The notes beneath the pieces are model-generated. The model was not told where the DNA came from. It did no database searches and saw nothing but the letters and a program-made list of their open reading frames with translations. This document shows, one piece after another, positions 35,701-43,297 of a stretch of 57,268 nucleotides of DNA; the stretch's first letter is position 1; the number at the start of each line of letters is the position of its first letter. This DNA is from Acidimicrobiales bacterium (lineage in GTDB: Bacteria; Actinomycetota; Acidimicrobiia; Acidimicrobiales; Aldehydirespiratoraceae). Made by a program: the position numbers and the translations under genes. Location: contig JAJCXX010000105.1 in NCBI GenBank assembly GCA_029263195.1, positions 1 to 57,268 on the forward strand, read 5' to 3'.

Positions 35701-36178
35701 CGATGGCCGATAGAGCTTGGTGTATCGAGAGGTACCCCTCGAGTGCACCGCTTTCGTGCGCTCCTCCAGAGAGAGTCTCCACCGACTCCGCGGCACGAAG
35801 TCGATCGCGCTGGATGGCCCAGGCTGCATCCTTGAGCCGGATCAATTCCCGGTTGTGTGTCTCCAAATCAGCGGTGGCGAGCTCGGAATCGGAACCTAGC
35901 GTCGACTCGATCTCGGCGACCGACTCGAGAAGGAGATCGAGATGGGCGTTGATCTCACCGGCCAGCGACCGCTCTGCGGTGAGCAGACGCAGACCCGGCA
36001 CGCCTCGCAGAAGTGAGTCGGCGATCACCAGACGATCGGCGGCCTCACGAAGCGAACCAGTGAGGTCGTCTCCTGATCCGGATGGCATTGCCATGCCACC
36101 GACAAGATCAAGAACATCGTCTCGTGTCGGGATCGCTCGGGTCGATGGCCGCCGGACGACTGCGATTATCCCGCACAT
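32744..36178 (-). CDS. glmS: Oversized glutamine-fructose-6-phosphate aminotransferase (GlmS) with insertion and C-terminal extension
   Basis: At 1144 residues this GlmS homologue is nearly twice the normal ~610. Glutaminase residues are present: Cys2 (MCGIIAVV), LEIRGRDSAG (~162-171), R261-W262, N293-G294 and D317. Synthase marks are ISQSGTTTDT (~576), VASTKAF (~630) and the isomerase triad equivalents K719, E722 and H738, with the 16-residue Glu-His spacing of E. coli GlmS kept. Oddities: an inserted helical region (~10-150) splits the first strand from the RGRDSAG helix, and the chain continues past the normal end. Two stretches resemble the canonical C-terminus, AKPLREARS (~828-836) and QAKTVTV (~941-947), so 190-310 residues are extra. 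The His of HTRWATHG is Ile. A GGAGG ribosome binding site precedes the ATG. It follows glmM. Confidence 0.88.
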   Translation of the reverse strand: MCGIIAVVRRPSTRAIPTRDDVLDLVGGMAMPSGSGDDLTGSLREAADRLVIADSLLRGVPGLRLLTAERSLAGEINAHLDLLLESVAEIESTLGSDSELATADLETHNRELIRLKDAAWAIQRDRLRAAESVETLSGGAHESGALEGYLSIHQALSAIDRLEIRGRDSAGLHLMIHDHALDLDDAETKAEVERRNGDEDFGSGSVRLIDGVLSIVHKTAAEIGELGDNTAVIRDALKGDRLLRAALANDSARTLVLGHTRWASIGIISEPNAHPLNSELIDRNGPYVIGSLNGDVDNFLDLIAEDNLSTPAAITTDAKVIPSLMSLRLAEGHESAEAFRRTVATFEGSVAIGACTAEAPNKLQLALRGSGQAIYVGLAEDSFIVASEPYGVVEEAYRFVRMDGETPGNPQNPNASRGQIIELDAELAGGLDGVLRRSYDGTDLPLDDSDVATAEITTRDIDRGDSPHYLLKEIGEAPNSFRKTLRGKLIEVDGQPSVSLGPEILPDDLRSDIREGRIEEVLVIGQGTAAVAGESLASALSTMLPDGPLTASALPATELSGFSLRPDMSDTLVVAISQSGTTTDTNRTVDLVRARGAKVVAIVNRRNSDLTDRSDGVLYTSDGRDVEMSVASTKAFYSQIAAGLLLSVGIADLVAPSEGVSERRSLLEGIRELPSAMEQVIARRDLIGEAARRFGPSRRYWALVGNGSNHIAAREVRIKLSELCYKSIACDATEDKKHIDLSSEPLILVCAAGLSGSTADDVAKEVAIFRAHKAAPIVIADEGQHRFDEALAVIPVPEVDPRLGFVLSAMAGHLFGYEAALVIDAQAKPLREARSAIETAATPADVTGQQALASVTPTLEEVGTIFFEGLRSGAYNGHLEASSAVRLASLFRFALGSVPLEAYQIEYGKVGTPAVVLDDLLAALTLAIEELTRPIDAIKHQAKTVTVGISRSDETLLEVPLARAVLDAGAPRDRLSYASLRTLADLDPAVAEVVGHTRYKVEGLDEAGSEVPTAVVVDRGGVSSAIPSRTDASPVLRGTKHQVALERRVFVARGRADGRSVVIVPELRDNVTTGLTLLQVRFADSLTAAGARGVLQGYRNRYSALSDAVNETEQSFREELLEEQDVADLLTLPINDLADRWRTT

Positions 36179-36284
36179 GGGTTCCTCCGGGCATGAAGTG
36201 TCTGTTCAGTTCCCCGGCGATCGGGAAGGAGCGCCAGTCTAGGTCTGCCGGTGGGGTCGTCGGCGTGAAGGAAACCCGTGCCGA

Positions 36285-37628
36285 TCACCCGAGAGAAGAG
36301 GCGATCTCGGCGGCCAGCTCATGAGCCAGCTGAGCTGCCTCTTCATCGGTTTCTGCTTCGACCATCACCCGCACGAGAGGCTCGGTGCCCGACGGCCTCA
36401 CCAGCACGCGGCCCCGACCACCGAGACGATCAATGAACGGAGCCGCTATCGGCTCGATCTGGTGATCGATGTCGGCGGCCCGCCGGGCGATCTCCACATT
36501 GACCAGGATCTGCGGAAGTCGATGCATCGATTCCGCGGCCAGCTTCCCGAACGAGCGCCCGCTGCGCTTCGTCACATCGAGAACCTGAACCGCGGTGAGT
36601 AGCCCATCGCCGGTTGTGGCCAGATCTCGGAAGATCACATGGCCGGACTGTTCGCCTCCCAGCGACAGGTCGTGGCGGTCGAGCGCTTCCAGTACGTAGC
36701 GGTCGCCGACACCAGTCTCGATGATCTCGATGCCGGCAGCACTCATCGAACGTCGGAATCCGAGGTTCGTCATCACCGTCACGACCACGGTGTCGCTCCG
36801 CAATTCGCCCCGCTTGTGTCGGTCGAGTGCGCACACGGCGATGATCCTGTCGCCGTCTACGAGCCCACCAGATTCATCGACGGCGATGAGTCGGTCAGCG
36901 TCTCCATCGAAAGCGATGCCGGCATCGGCCCCGGCCTCGACCACGGCCTGCTGCAGAGATTCCGGGTGGGTCGATCCGCACGAGTCGTTGATGTTGCGTC
37001 CGTCAGGTCGGCAGTGGATGACCTCGACGTCGGCTCCGAGCGCTTCGAATGTCTGGCGGGCGACCGTGGTCGCCGCTCCGTTGGCGACATCGACCACCAA
37101 CTTCATGCCCTTGAGCGATCGGCCCTCGAGGCTCGCCACGACGTGGGCCGTGTGACGGTCCACCGCAGCCTCGTGACGATCGGCGGGCAATGGGTGATCG
37201 GCAGTTCGCGGGGCATCGGCCGCGTCGGGGCCCTCGGCCAGGTTTCGATCGAAGCGCTGCTGAATCTCAGCTTGGGTTTCGTCGCCCAGCTTGAGACCGC
37301 CGGCAGCGAAGAACTTCACGCCGTTGTCGTACCAGGGGTTGTGTGAGGCCGACACCACCGCTCCCGGCACGCCGAAATCGCGGCACCAGAGTGCAACAGC
37401 AGGGGTCGGGATCACGCCGAGATCGCTCGGGTGCCCTCCCGAGGCAGCAACGCCGGCATGAACGGCGGCGGCGAGTGCTGTTCCTGATTCACGTGTGTCG
37501 CGTGCGACCGCGAATCCGTCGGCTCCCAACACAACGGACGCGGCGCGAGCCAGCGACTCAACGAGAAACGGAGATAGCTCGGTACGCGCGTCGCCGCGCA
37601 TTCCATCGGTTCCGAATCGCAGTGTCAC
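36285..37628 (-). CDS. glmM: Phosphoglucosamine mutase
   Basis: GlmM converts glucosamine-6-phosphate to glucosamine-1-phosphate on the way to UDP-GlcNAc. The 447-residue protein begins MTLRFGTDGMRGDARTELSP, with the phosphoserine in SASHNP (Ser95), metal loop FDGDADR, sugar loop GEQSGH and phosphate-binding RPSGTEPLVRVMVEA. Length is normal. The start is a GTG at 37628. It follows rpsI by 42 bases and precedes glmS by 106 bases; those 106 bases show nothing I recognise, and no glmS ribozyme. Confidence 0.97.
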   Translation of the reverse strand: MTLRFGTDGMRGDARTELSPFLVESLARAASVVLGADGFAVARDTRESGTALAAAVHAGVAASGGHPSDLGVIPTPAVALWCRDFGVPGAVVSASHNPWYDNGVKFFAAGGLKLGDETQAEIQQRFDRNLAEGPDAADAPRTADHPLPADRHEAAVDRHTAHVVASLEGRSLKGMKLVVDVANGAATTVARQTFEALGADVEVIHCRPDGRNINDSCGSTHPESLQQAVVEAGADAGIAFDGDADRLIAVDESGGLVDGDRIIAVCALDRHKRGELRSDTVVVTVMTNLGFRRSMSAAGIEIIETGVGDRYVLEALDRHDLSLGGEQSGHVIFRDLATTGDGLLTAVQVLDVTKRSGRSFGKLAAESMHRLPQILVNVEIARRAADIDHQIEPIAAPFIDRLGGRGRVLVRPSGTEPLVRVMVEAETDEEAAQLAHELAAEIASSLG

Positions 37629-37670
37629 GACATCACCATCGGCAGGACGTCGCCCACCAACAGCAGCGAA

Positions 37671-38063
37671 CTAGCGCTTGCTGTACTGAGGCGCCTTGCG
37701 GGCCTTCTTGAGGCCGTACTTCTTGGATTCCTTCTTGCGAGGATCGCGAGTGAGGAATCCGGCCTTCTTCAGCGAATCGCGGAACTCAGGATCGATTACC
37801 AACAGACCACGGGCGATGCCCAAGCGCAGGGCGCCGGACTGTCCGGTGAGGCCACCACCATGAATGGTGGCGTCGACATCGTAGGACTCGGCCATCTCGG
37901 TGAGCGTGAGCGGCTCGAGGGAGTGCATCTGCAGGGTGAGCGCCGGGAAGTACTCAGCGACCGGTCGGCCGTTGACCTTCACGACGCCGGTGCCCGGGCT
38001 CATACGAACTCTCGCAACGGATCGCTTACGGCGGCCGGTTGTCTGGATGGCAGTGTTGGTCAT
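37671..38063 (-). CDS. rpsI: 30S ribosomal protein S9
   Basis: S9 sits in the head of the 30S subunit with its C-terminal tail reaching P-site tRNA. The 130-residue protein from ATG 38063 has [38 protein letters not shown] and the tail RKAPQYSKR, as expected. It follows rplM by 14 bases, the universal L13-S9 pair. Confidence 0.97.
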   Translation of the reverse strand: MTNTAIQTTGRRKRSVARVRMSPGTGVVKVNGRPVAEYFPALTLQMHSLEPLTLTEMAESYDVDATIHGGGLTGQSGALRLGIARGLLVIDPEFRDSLKKAGFLTRDPRKKESKKYGLKKARKAPQYSKR

Positions 38064-38077
38064 TTGATCGAACCTCG

Positions 38078-38533
38078 TCAGGAGCGCGCACGCCAACGGG
38101 CGTGAGCGATCTCCAGCGGCTGGGGCTGCTGGGCGGAATGGGGATGAGTGGGTCCGGCGTAGACCTTCAACTTCGAGATCTGGTCACGGCCGAGGCGGGT
38201 CTTGGGAATCATTCCCCGAATCGTGTCGTAGACAGCCTGCTCAGGCTGGCGGGCCTGCTTCTCGGCATAGGTCTCGGTGCGAATGCCGCCGGGGTAACCG
38301 GTGTGGTGATGAACCAACTTGCGGTCGGCCTTGCCACTGCTGAGCACGACCTTCTCGGCGTTGACGATGATCACGTGATCGCCAGTGTCGATGTGGGGTG
38401 CATATGTGGGCTTGTGCTTGCCACGCAAGATGTTGGCGACCTCGGTGGCCATGCGGCCGAGCACGAGATCCTCGGCATCGACGACGTGCCATGCACGCAC
38501 GATTTCGCTGGCTTTTGGACTGTAGGTAGACAC
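38078..38533 (-). CDS. rplM: 50S ribosomal protein L13
   Basis: L13 is an early-assembly 50S protein. The 151-residue product from GTG 38533 begins [20 protein letters not shown] and contains the family block [26 protein letters not shown] and [11 protein letters not shown] longer in-frame start exists upstream but reaches past the predicted promoter. First gene of the rplM-rpsI-glmM stretch. Confidence 0.97.
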   Translation of the reverse strand: MSTYSPKASEIVRAWHVVDAEDLVLGRMATEVANILRGKHKPTYAPHIDTGDHVIIVNAEKVVLSSGKADRKLVHHHTGYPGGIRTETYAEKQARQPEQAVYDTIRGMIPKTRLGRDQISKLKVYAGPTHPHSAQQPQPLEIAHARWRARS

Positions 38534-38594
38534 GCTTCGCTCCCGCGTAATGCAGAACTGAGTCGGCGCGGAACGGCGCCAAGACCGACTGACA

Positions 38595-38623
38595 AGGCTA
38601 GGGGCGCATACCACGAACAACAA
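38595..38623 (-). promoter_or_regulatory. Candidate rplM promoter
   Basis: On the minus strand TTGTTG (38623-38618), a 17-base spacer and TAGCCT (38600-38595) form a sigma-70-type promoter about 60 bases before the rplM start. The leader includes a short inverted repeat AGTCGG/CCGACT. The same -10 and spacing occur upstream of rplC. Confidence 0.5.
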
Positions 38624-38669
38624 GCGCGCTGAGGTCATTGTTCGCGATTCATTCGGCTGTGTTCTTGCT

Positions 38670-39404
38670 CTAGTAGTGCGCCTTCATGAAGACCAGACCG
38701 TGGGGTGGGGCCGGCGATGGCGCGGCCCGACGATCGCGGGCGTTGATCACCTCACCCATCTCGACGGCCCGCCGGCGGCCCCGTCCAATGTCGACCATCA
38801 TTCCGGTCAGACTCCGCACCATCTGATGGATGAACGAACTCGACCGTATGTCGAAGCGAACCAGATCGCCTCGAACCGACCACTCGGCTTGCTCGACGGT
38901 ACGAACCATCGATTCCTGGGGGCGCGACTTGTTCCTTTTGCAGAACGTCGTGAAGTCATGGGATCCGAGCACCTGATCACACGCCAACTGCATGGCGTTG
39001 ATGTCGAGCGGTTCGTGGACGTGCCAGACCATATGCGAGAGCATCGGGTCGGGCACCGGAGCATTGAGGATGTGGTAGCGGTAGGACCGGCCCACACAGG
39101 CGAGACGAGCCGAGAAAGTTGGCGAGGTCGCCTTGATGTCGCGAACCACCACCGACGGTCGCAGTATTCGATTGACGGCGCGCCGAAGAGCCACCGGTTC
39201 GAATAGGTCGGCGTCGGCGTCGAAACTGACGACCTGGCCTTGGGCGTGCACGCCTCGGTCGGTCCGTCCCGCACATACGACGCTGACCTCGTGGCGCAGG
39301 ACCACCGCCAAGGTTTCCTCGAGAGCGCCGCCAACGGTGACGGCCTCAGGGTTGGATGCGAAACCGTGGAACTTCGCTCCGTCGTACGCGACCTTCATCC
39401 TCAC
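38670..39404 (-). CDS. truA: tRNA pseudouridine synthase A
   Basis: TruA makes pseudouridine at positions 38-40 of tRNA anticodon stems. The 244-residue protein has the active-site motif AGRTDRGVHA with the catalytic Asp near residue 48, RSYRYHIL and the GSHDFTTFCKRNKS segment. It follows rplQ by 44 bases, its normal place, and its end borders the promoter region of rplM. Confidence 0.95.
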   Translation of the reverse strand: MRMKVAYDGAKFHGFASNPEAVTVGGALEETLAVVLRHEVSVVCAGRTDRGVHAQGQVVSFDADADLFEPVALRRAVNRILRPSVVVRDIKATSPTFSARLACVGRSYRYHILNAPVPDPMLSHMVWHVHEPLDINAMQLACDQVLGSHDFTTFCKRNKSRPQESMVRTVEQAEWSVRGDLVRFDIRSSSFIHQMVRSLTGMMVDIGRGRRRAVEMGEVINARDRRAAPSPAPPHGLVFMKAHY

Positions 39405-39448
39405 CCGGACGAAACCGGGTGGTGGAGGCGGAGGGAGCCGTATCTCGT

Positions 39449-39802
39449 TCAGACGAGTTCGATGCGAGCCATCGGCGCGTTGTCGCCGGAGCGCGGGCCG
39501 AGCTTGATGATGCGGGTGTATCCGCCATGACGATCCTCGTAGCGGGGACCGATCTCATCGAAGAGCTTTGAAGCCATCTCGCGATCGCCGAGGAACTTCA
39601 CCACTCGACGGTGATTGTGAAGTCCGCCCTTGCGGGCCTTGGTGATCATCTTTTCGGCGATGGGCCGCAGGGCCTTGGCCTTGGCTTCAGTGGTGGTGAT
39701 GCCCTCGGCTGCGATCAACGACGCAACAAGATTGGCCATCATCAACTTCTGGTGTTGGGAACTACCGCCGAAGCGGCGTCCCCGGCGGGGTGTTGCGGGC
39801 AT
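39449..39802 (-). CDS. rplQ: 50S ribosomal protein L17
   Basis: The 117-residue product from ATG 39802 begins [20 protein letters not shown] and keeps [20 protein letters not shown] and [20 protein letters not shown]. It starts one base after the rpoA stop. It lacks the long C-terminal extension seen in L17 of many actinobacteria. Confidence 0.97.
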   Translation of the reverse strand: MPATPRRGRRFGGSSQHQKLMMANLVASLIAAEGITTTEAKAKALRPIAEKMITKARKGGLHNHRRVVKFLGDREMASKLFDEIGPRYEDRHGGYTRIIKLGPRSGDNAPMARIELV

Positions 39803-39803
39803 G

Positions 39804-40742
39804 TCAGTCTCTGTTCCGGAGCGAGAGTCCCCGCTCATCAAGCTTGGCGGTGACCTCATCGAGGCTCTTCTGGCCGAAGTTGGTGATTGCCAGAAGATCG
39901 TCTTCGGTCTTCTGGAGAAGTTCGCCGACGCTGTTGACCTGGGCGCGCTTGAGGCAGTTGCGGGGGCGTTCGGAGAGTTCGAGATCCTCGATGGGGAGAT
40001 CCATGTCGGGGCCGCCGGTCGCGATCTGGATGGCCTCGCCCAGTTCGAGTCCCTGAGGTTCGTCGCTCATTTCCTCGACCAACTGGACCAGGGTGCGCAA
40101 GGTCGAGCCCGCCGAAGCGAGCGCCTCACGCGGGCTGATGGTTCCGTCGGTCTCGATTTCGATGACGAGGCGGTCGAAATCACTGGCCTGCTCGACGCCG
40201 GCGGACTCCACTTCGATGGAGACCCGACGAATGGGCGAGTAGATCGAGTCGATCGGTATCACGCCGATGGTGCTGCCGGTGTTGTTGTTTTCGGCCGCCA
40301 CGTATCCGCGACCCTTCTGAACGGTCAGGTCGAGCGCGAGACGACCCTTTTCGTTGAGGGACGCGATGACCAGATCGCTGTTCTGGATCTCGACATCGGG
40401 GTGGGGGTGGATGTCGCCGGCTGTGACGTCGACGGGTCCGCGAGCATCGAGCCGCAGAGTGACCGGCTCATCGCTGTGAACGGTGAGGACGATGTCCTTG
40501 ACATTCAAGATGATGTCGGTGACATCCTCGGCCACGCCCGTGATGGTGGCGAACTCGTGAAGCGCGTCGTCGAACCGAACCTGTGTGACCGCTGCGCCGG
40601 GAATCGACGACAGCAAGGTGCGGCGCAGCGAGTTGCCCATGGAGTAACCGAAACCCGGTTCCAAGGGCGTGATCGCGAATCGTTGAGTATTGCCCTCGGC
40701 TTCGCCCAAAGCTTCAACAGTTGGTCGCTGAATGGTTAGCAA
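39804..40742 (-). CDS. rpoA: RNA polymerase alpha subunit
   Basis: The 312-residue alpha subunit dimerises to start RNA polymerase assembly and binds UP elements through its C-terminal domain. The N-terminal domain has [20 protein letters not shown], and the alpha-CTD has [20 protein letters not shown]. The start is TTG at 40742 ([13 protein letters not shown]): no ATG or GTG fits, and AGGGGA lies 5 bases upstream. A longer open frame overlaps rpsD and is rejected. It lies 13 bases after rpsD. Confidence 0.97.
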   Translation of the reverse strand: MLTIQRPTVEALGEAEGNTQRFAITPLEPGFGYSMGNSLRRTLLSSIPGAAVTQVRFDDALHEFATITGVAEDVTDIILNVKDIVLTVHSDEPVTLRLDARGPVDVTAGDIHPHPDVEIQNSDLVIASLNEKGRLALDLTVQKGRGYVAAENNNTGSTIGVIPIDSIYSPIRRVSIEVESAGVEQASDFDRLVIEIETDGTISPREALASAGSTLRTLVQLVEEMSDEPQGLELGEAIQIATGGPDMDLPIEDLELSERPRNCLKRAQVNSVGELLQKTEDDLLAITNFGQKSLDEVTAKLDERGLSLRNRD

Positions 40743-40755
40743 CTTGGTCCCCTGG

Positions 40756-41370
40756 CTACTTGGAGTAGAGCTCGACGATGAGCTGCTCGCGAACAGGAAT
40801 GTCGATCTGCTCACGAAGCGGAAGCTCACGTACGACTATTTGAAATTCTTCACCCTTTTCCAGCCATGCCGGAGGGGTACGGTCGAGCACATCGAGGTTC
40901 CACCGCACCGGCGCGGAGTCGCGGACTTTGGTGCGAAGCTCGATCACGTCGCCCTTGCGGACGCGGTAGCTCGGAATGTCGACGCGACGGCCGTTGACAT
41001 TGATGTGGCCGTGGTTGACGAACTGACGAGACTGAGGGCGAGTTGCTCCCCAACCGCATCGGTAGACGACATTGTCGAGGCGAAGCTCGAGATAGCGAAG
41101 CATGTTTTCGCCGGTGACGCCCTGACGGCGGCTGGCCTCGGCGAACAGGTTGCGGAACTGACGCTCAGTGAGACCGTAGGAGAAACGAGCCTTCTGCTTC
41201 TCCTGGAGCTGCATCAGGTATTCCGACACTGATCCACGCCGACGGGAACGACCGTGTTCGCCGGGCGGGTAGGGACGCTTGTCGAGAGCAATGGTCTCGC
41301 CCTTGGTTCCCCAGATGTTGGTGCCGAGTCGACGCGAAACCCGCGCCCTCGGTCCGGTGTATCGCGACAT
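40756..41370 (-). CDS. rpsD: 30S ribosomal protein S4
   Basis: S4 is a primary 16S rRNA binder. The 204-residue product from ATG 41370 begins MSRYTGPRARVSRRLGTNIW, with the S4 RNA-binding domain NHGHINVNGRRVDIPSYRVR. The N-terminus has no zinc cysteines, the zinc-free type. It lies 2 bases after rpsK. Confidence 0.97.
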   Translation of the reverse strand: MSRYTGPRARVSRRLGTNIWGTKGETIALDKRPYPPGEHGRSRRRGSVSEYLMQLQEKQKARFSYGLTERQFRNLFAEASRRQGVTGENMLRYLELRLDNVVYRCGWGATRPQSRQFVNHGHINVNGRRVDIPSYRVRKGDVIELRTKVRDSAPVRWNLDVLDRTPPAWLEKGEEFQIVVRELPLREQIDIPVREQLIVELYSK

Positions 41371-41372
41371 GA

Positions 41373-41771
41373 TCAGAGCCTCCGCCGCTTGTTGAGGCGG
41401 CAGCCATTGTGGGGAACCGGCGTGCAGTCCTTGATCCCGGTGATTTCGATTCCCGCGTTCTGGATCGAGCGGATCGCCGTCTCGCGCCCGGAGCCCGGGC
41501 CCTTGACCTGAACGTCGACCTTGCGCACACCGTGCTCCATGGCCCGACGAGCGGCACTCTCGGCTGCCAACTGAGCAGCGAAGGGAGTGGACTTTCGCGA
41601 ACCCTTGAAGCCGACGTTGCCGGCGGAGGCCCAAGCGAGGATGTTGCCCTGCTGGTCGGCGATCGAGATGATCGTGTTGTTGAACGAACTCTTGATGTGA
41701 GCGACCCCGTGGGTGACGTTCTTGCGTTCACGCTTGCGAGTGCGACGAGCACCCTGCGTTGGAGTGGCCAT
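41373..41771 (-). CDS. rpsK: 30S ribosomal protein S11
   Basis: A 132-residue platform protein with [35 protein letters not shown] and the end [18 protein letters not shown]. Its start overlaps the rpsM stop by one base. Confidence 0.97.
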   Translation of the reverse strand: MATPTQGARRTRKRERKNVTHGVAHIKSSFNNTIISIADQQGNILAWASAGNVGFKGSRKSTPFAAQLAAESAARRAMEHGVRKVDVQVKGPGSGRETAIRSIQNAGIEITGIKDCTPVPHNGCRLNKRRRL

Positions 41772-42148
41772 TACTTGGTGACCTTCTTCTTACCGGCGAC
41801 CGTCTTCTTCGGTCCCTTACGAGTACGTGCGTTGGTGTGGGTGCGCTGGCCCCTCACCGGAAGGCCGCGACGATGGCGCAACCCCTGGTAGCAACCGATC
41901 TCCATCTTGCGCTTGATGTCCTGGGAGATCTCACGACGAAGGTCGCCCTCGACGTCGAGATTCGCGTCGATGTAGGAGCGCAGTCGGGCGACCTCGTCAT
42001 CGGTAAGGTCGCGGACCCTCGTGTCGGCGTTGACCTCGGCGTCGCGGCACACGTTGGACGCGGTCGAACGGCCTATGCCGAAGATGTATGTGAGAGAAAT
42101 CCCCACCTGCTTGTCACGGGGAATATCGACCCCACTGATACGTGCCAT
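41771..42148 (-). CDS. rpsM: 30S ribosomal protein S13
   Basis: A 125-residue 30S head protein with [20 protein letters not shown], the helix-two-turns-helix region, and the basic end [20 protein letters not shown]. It starts 1 base after rpmJ ends. Confidence 0.97.
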   Translation of the reverse strand: MARISGVDIPRDKQVGISLTYIFGIGRSTASNVCRDAEVNADTRVRDLTDDEVARLRSYIDANLDVEGDLRREISQDIKRKMEIGCYQGLRHRRGLPVRGQRTHTNARTRKGPKKTVAGKKKVTK

Positions 42149-42149
42149 T

Positions 42150-42263
42150 TCAGCCCTGCCTCTGCTTGTGACGCGCGTTTTCGCAGATGACCATCACCCT
42201 GCCATGGCGACGAATCACCTTGCACTTGTCACAGATTTTCTTAACGCTTGGTCGAACCTTCAT
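42150..42263 (-). CDS. rpmJ: 50S ribosomal protein L36
   Basis: A 37-residue zinc-ribbon protein: [20 protein letters not shown] and an ending [12 protein letters not shown]. The ligands Cys11, Cys14, Cys27 and His32 are present (the C+ zinc form). It stands between infA and rpsM, its usual position, and is too short for routine gene lists. Confidence 0.95.
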   Translation of the reverse strand: MKVRPSVKKICDKCKVIRRHGRVMVICENARHKQRQG

Positions 42264-42313
42264 TTTTCTCCCGGCCGATCGACGGCCGTATGATCTCCAG
42301 CCTGACGGCCGGG

Positions 42314-42559
42314 CTACTTGTAGCGATATGTGATACGGCCTCGTTCGAGGTCGTAAGGAGTCAACTCCACCTGTACGCGATCTCCGGGCAGGATGCGGAT
42401 GTAGTGCATCCGCATCTTCCCGCTTATGTGTGCCAAAACCTGGTGACCGTTCTCGAGTTCGACCCTGAACATTGCGTTGGGTAGTGACTCTGTGACGGTC
42501 CCCTCCAGGACGATCGCATCTTCTTTCGGCTTCGGCAGAGTGGAACCTCCTACGGGCAT
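42314..42559 (-). CDS. infA: Translation initiation factor IF-1
   Basis: IF-1 binds the 30S A site during initiation. The OB-fold sequence [40 protein letters not shown] and ending GRITYRYK are typical. The start is ambiguous. From ATG 42559 the protein has 81 residues (GGAG 8 bases upstream). A CTG at 42538 lies 7 bases after a perfect AGGAGG and would give 74 residues, starting [10 protein letters not shown], closer to the family's 72-73. I list the ATG frame; see finding. rpmJ follows 50 bases later. Confidence 0.93.
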   Translation of the reverse strand: MPVGGSTLPKPKEDAIVLEGTVTESLPNAMFRVELENGHQVLAHISGKMRMHYIRILPGDRVQVELTPYDLERGRITYRYK

Positions 42560-42652
42560 CCGGGATACTCCGGACGCGGGGTGACCTGTCGTAACAGACC
42601 GATCGACTACGCTATCGGGCCCGTAGTGGTCGGCCAACCCGCTGAGGCCTCG

Positions 42653-43234
42653 TCAGGCCACACATTTTGCTATGACAGCCCGAAGTCGCTCGAAGACCAC
42701 GCCCTCCGAACCCAGACCGTCGATGGTGGCCAGCAGATCTCGCTCCTCGAACCAGTCGAGCAGAGGAGCGGTCTGCTCTTCGTACAGCTGCAAACGGCGC
42801 CTGATCGCCTCTTCGGTGTCGTCGGATCGACCCCGGGCCATCATCCGGTCGGTGACCTCGTCGACGGGTACGTCGAGGTTGATGGCCAGCGACAGGCTGT
42901 GTCCGAGATCGGTGAGGATTCGTTCCAGAGCATCGGCCTGATCAGCGGTGCGGGGGAATCCGTCGAGAAGAACACCCCGTTCGCCGATATCGGGCTTGGC
43001 GAGGCGTTCGGCCACGATTCCGTTCATGATCTCATCGGATACGAGCCCGCCCGACTCCATCACCGCCGCGGCCTTCAACCCGAGTTCGGTGCCTTCGGAC
43101 ACTGCGGCACGCAACACGTCGCCGGTGGAGACATGAACGCAACCGTAGGCGTCGGCAATACGAAGAGATTGAGTTCCCTTGCCGGACCCTTGTCGGCCAA
43201 GGATCACCAGTCGAACTGCTGGGATTTGATCCAT
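42653..43234 (-). CDS. adk: Adenylate kinase
   Basis: Adk interconverts AMP, ATP and ADP. The 193-residue product has the P-loop GRQGSGKGTQ (usual form GPPGAGKGT), AMP-binding STGDVLRAAV, and LLDGFPRT. The LID is short without a zinc finger, the short-type Adk. It lies after secY; map, often found next, is missing, and infA follows 93 bases after. Confidence 0.95.
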   Translation of the reverse strand: MDQIPAVRLVILGRQGSGKGTQSLRIADAYGCVHVSTGDVLRAAVSEGTELGLKAAAVMESGGLVSDEIMNGIVAERLAKPDIGERGVLLDGFPRTADQADALERILTDLGHSLSLAINLDVPVDEVTDRMMARGRSDDTEEAIRRRLQLYEEQTAPLLDWFEERDLLATIDGLGSEGVVFERLRAVIAKCVA

Positions 43235-43297
43235 ACCTCTCCCCTACGCGTCGCTACCAGACAGATCAGCAGACTGTCGGTAATCTCGCGGCGTTGC

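Noticed and set aside
36179..36284. glmS ribozyme/riboswitch upstream of glmS.
   Set aside because: Only 106 bases are available and no core pattern of the ribozyme is recognisable; the class is known mainly from Firmicutes.
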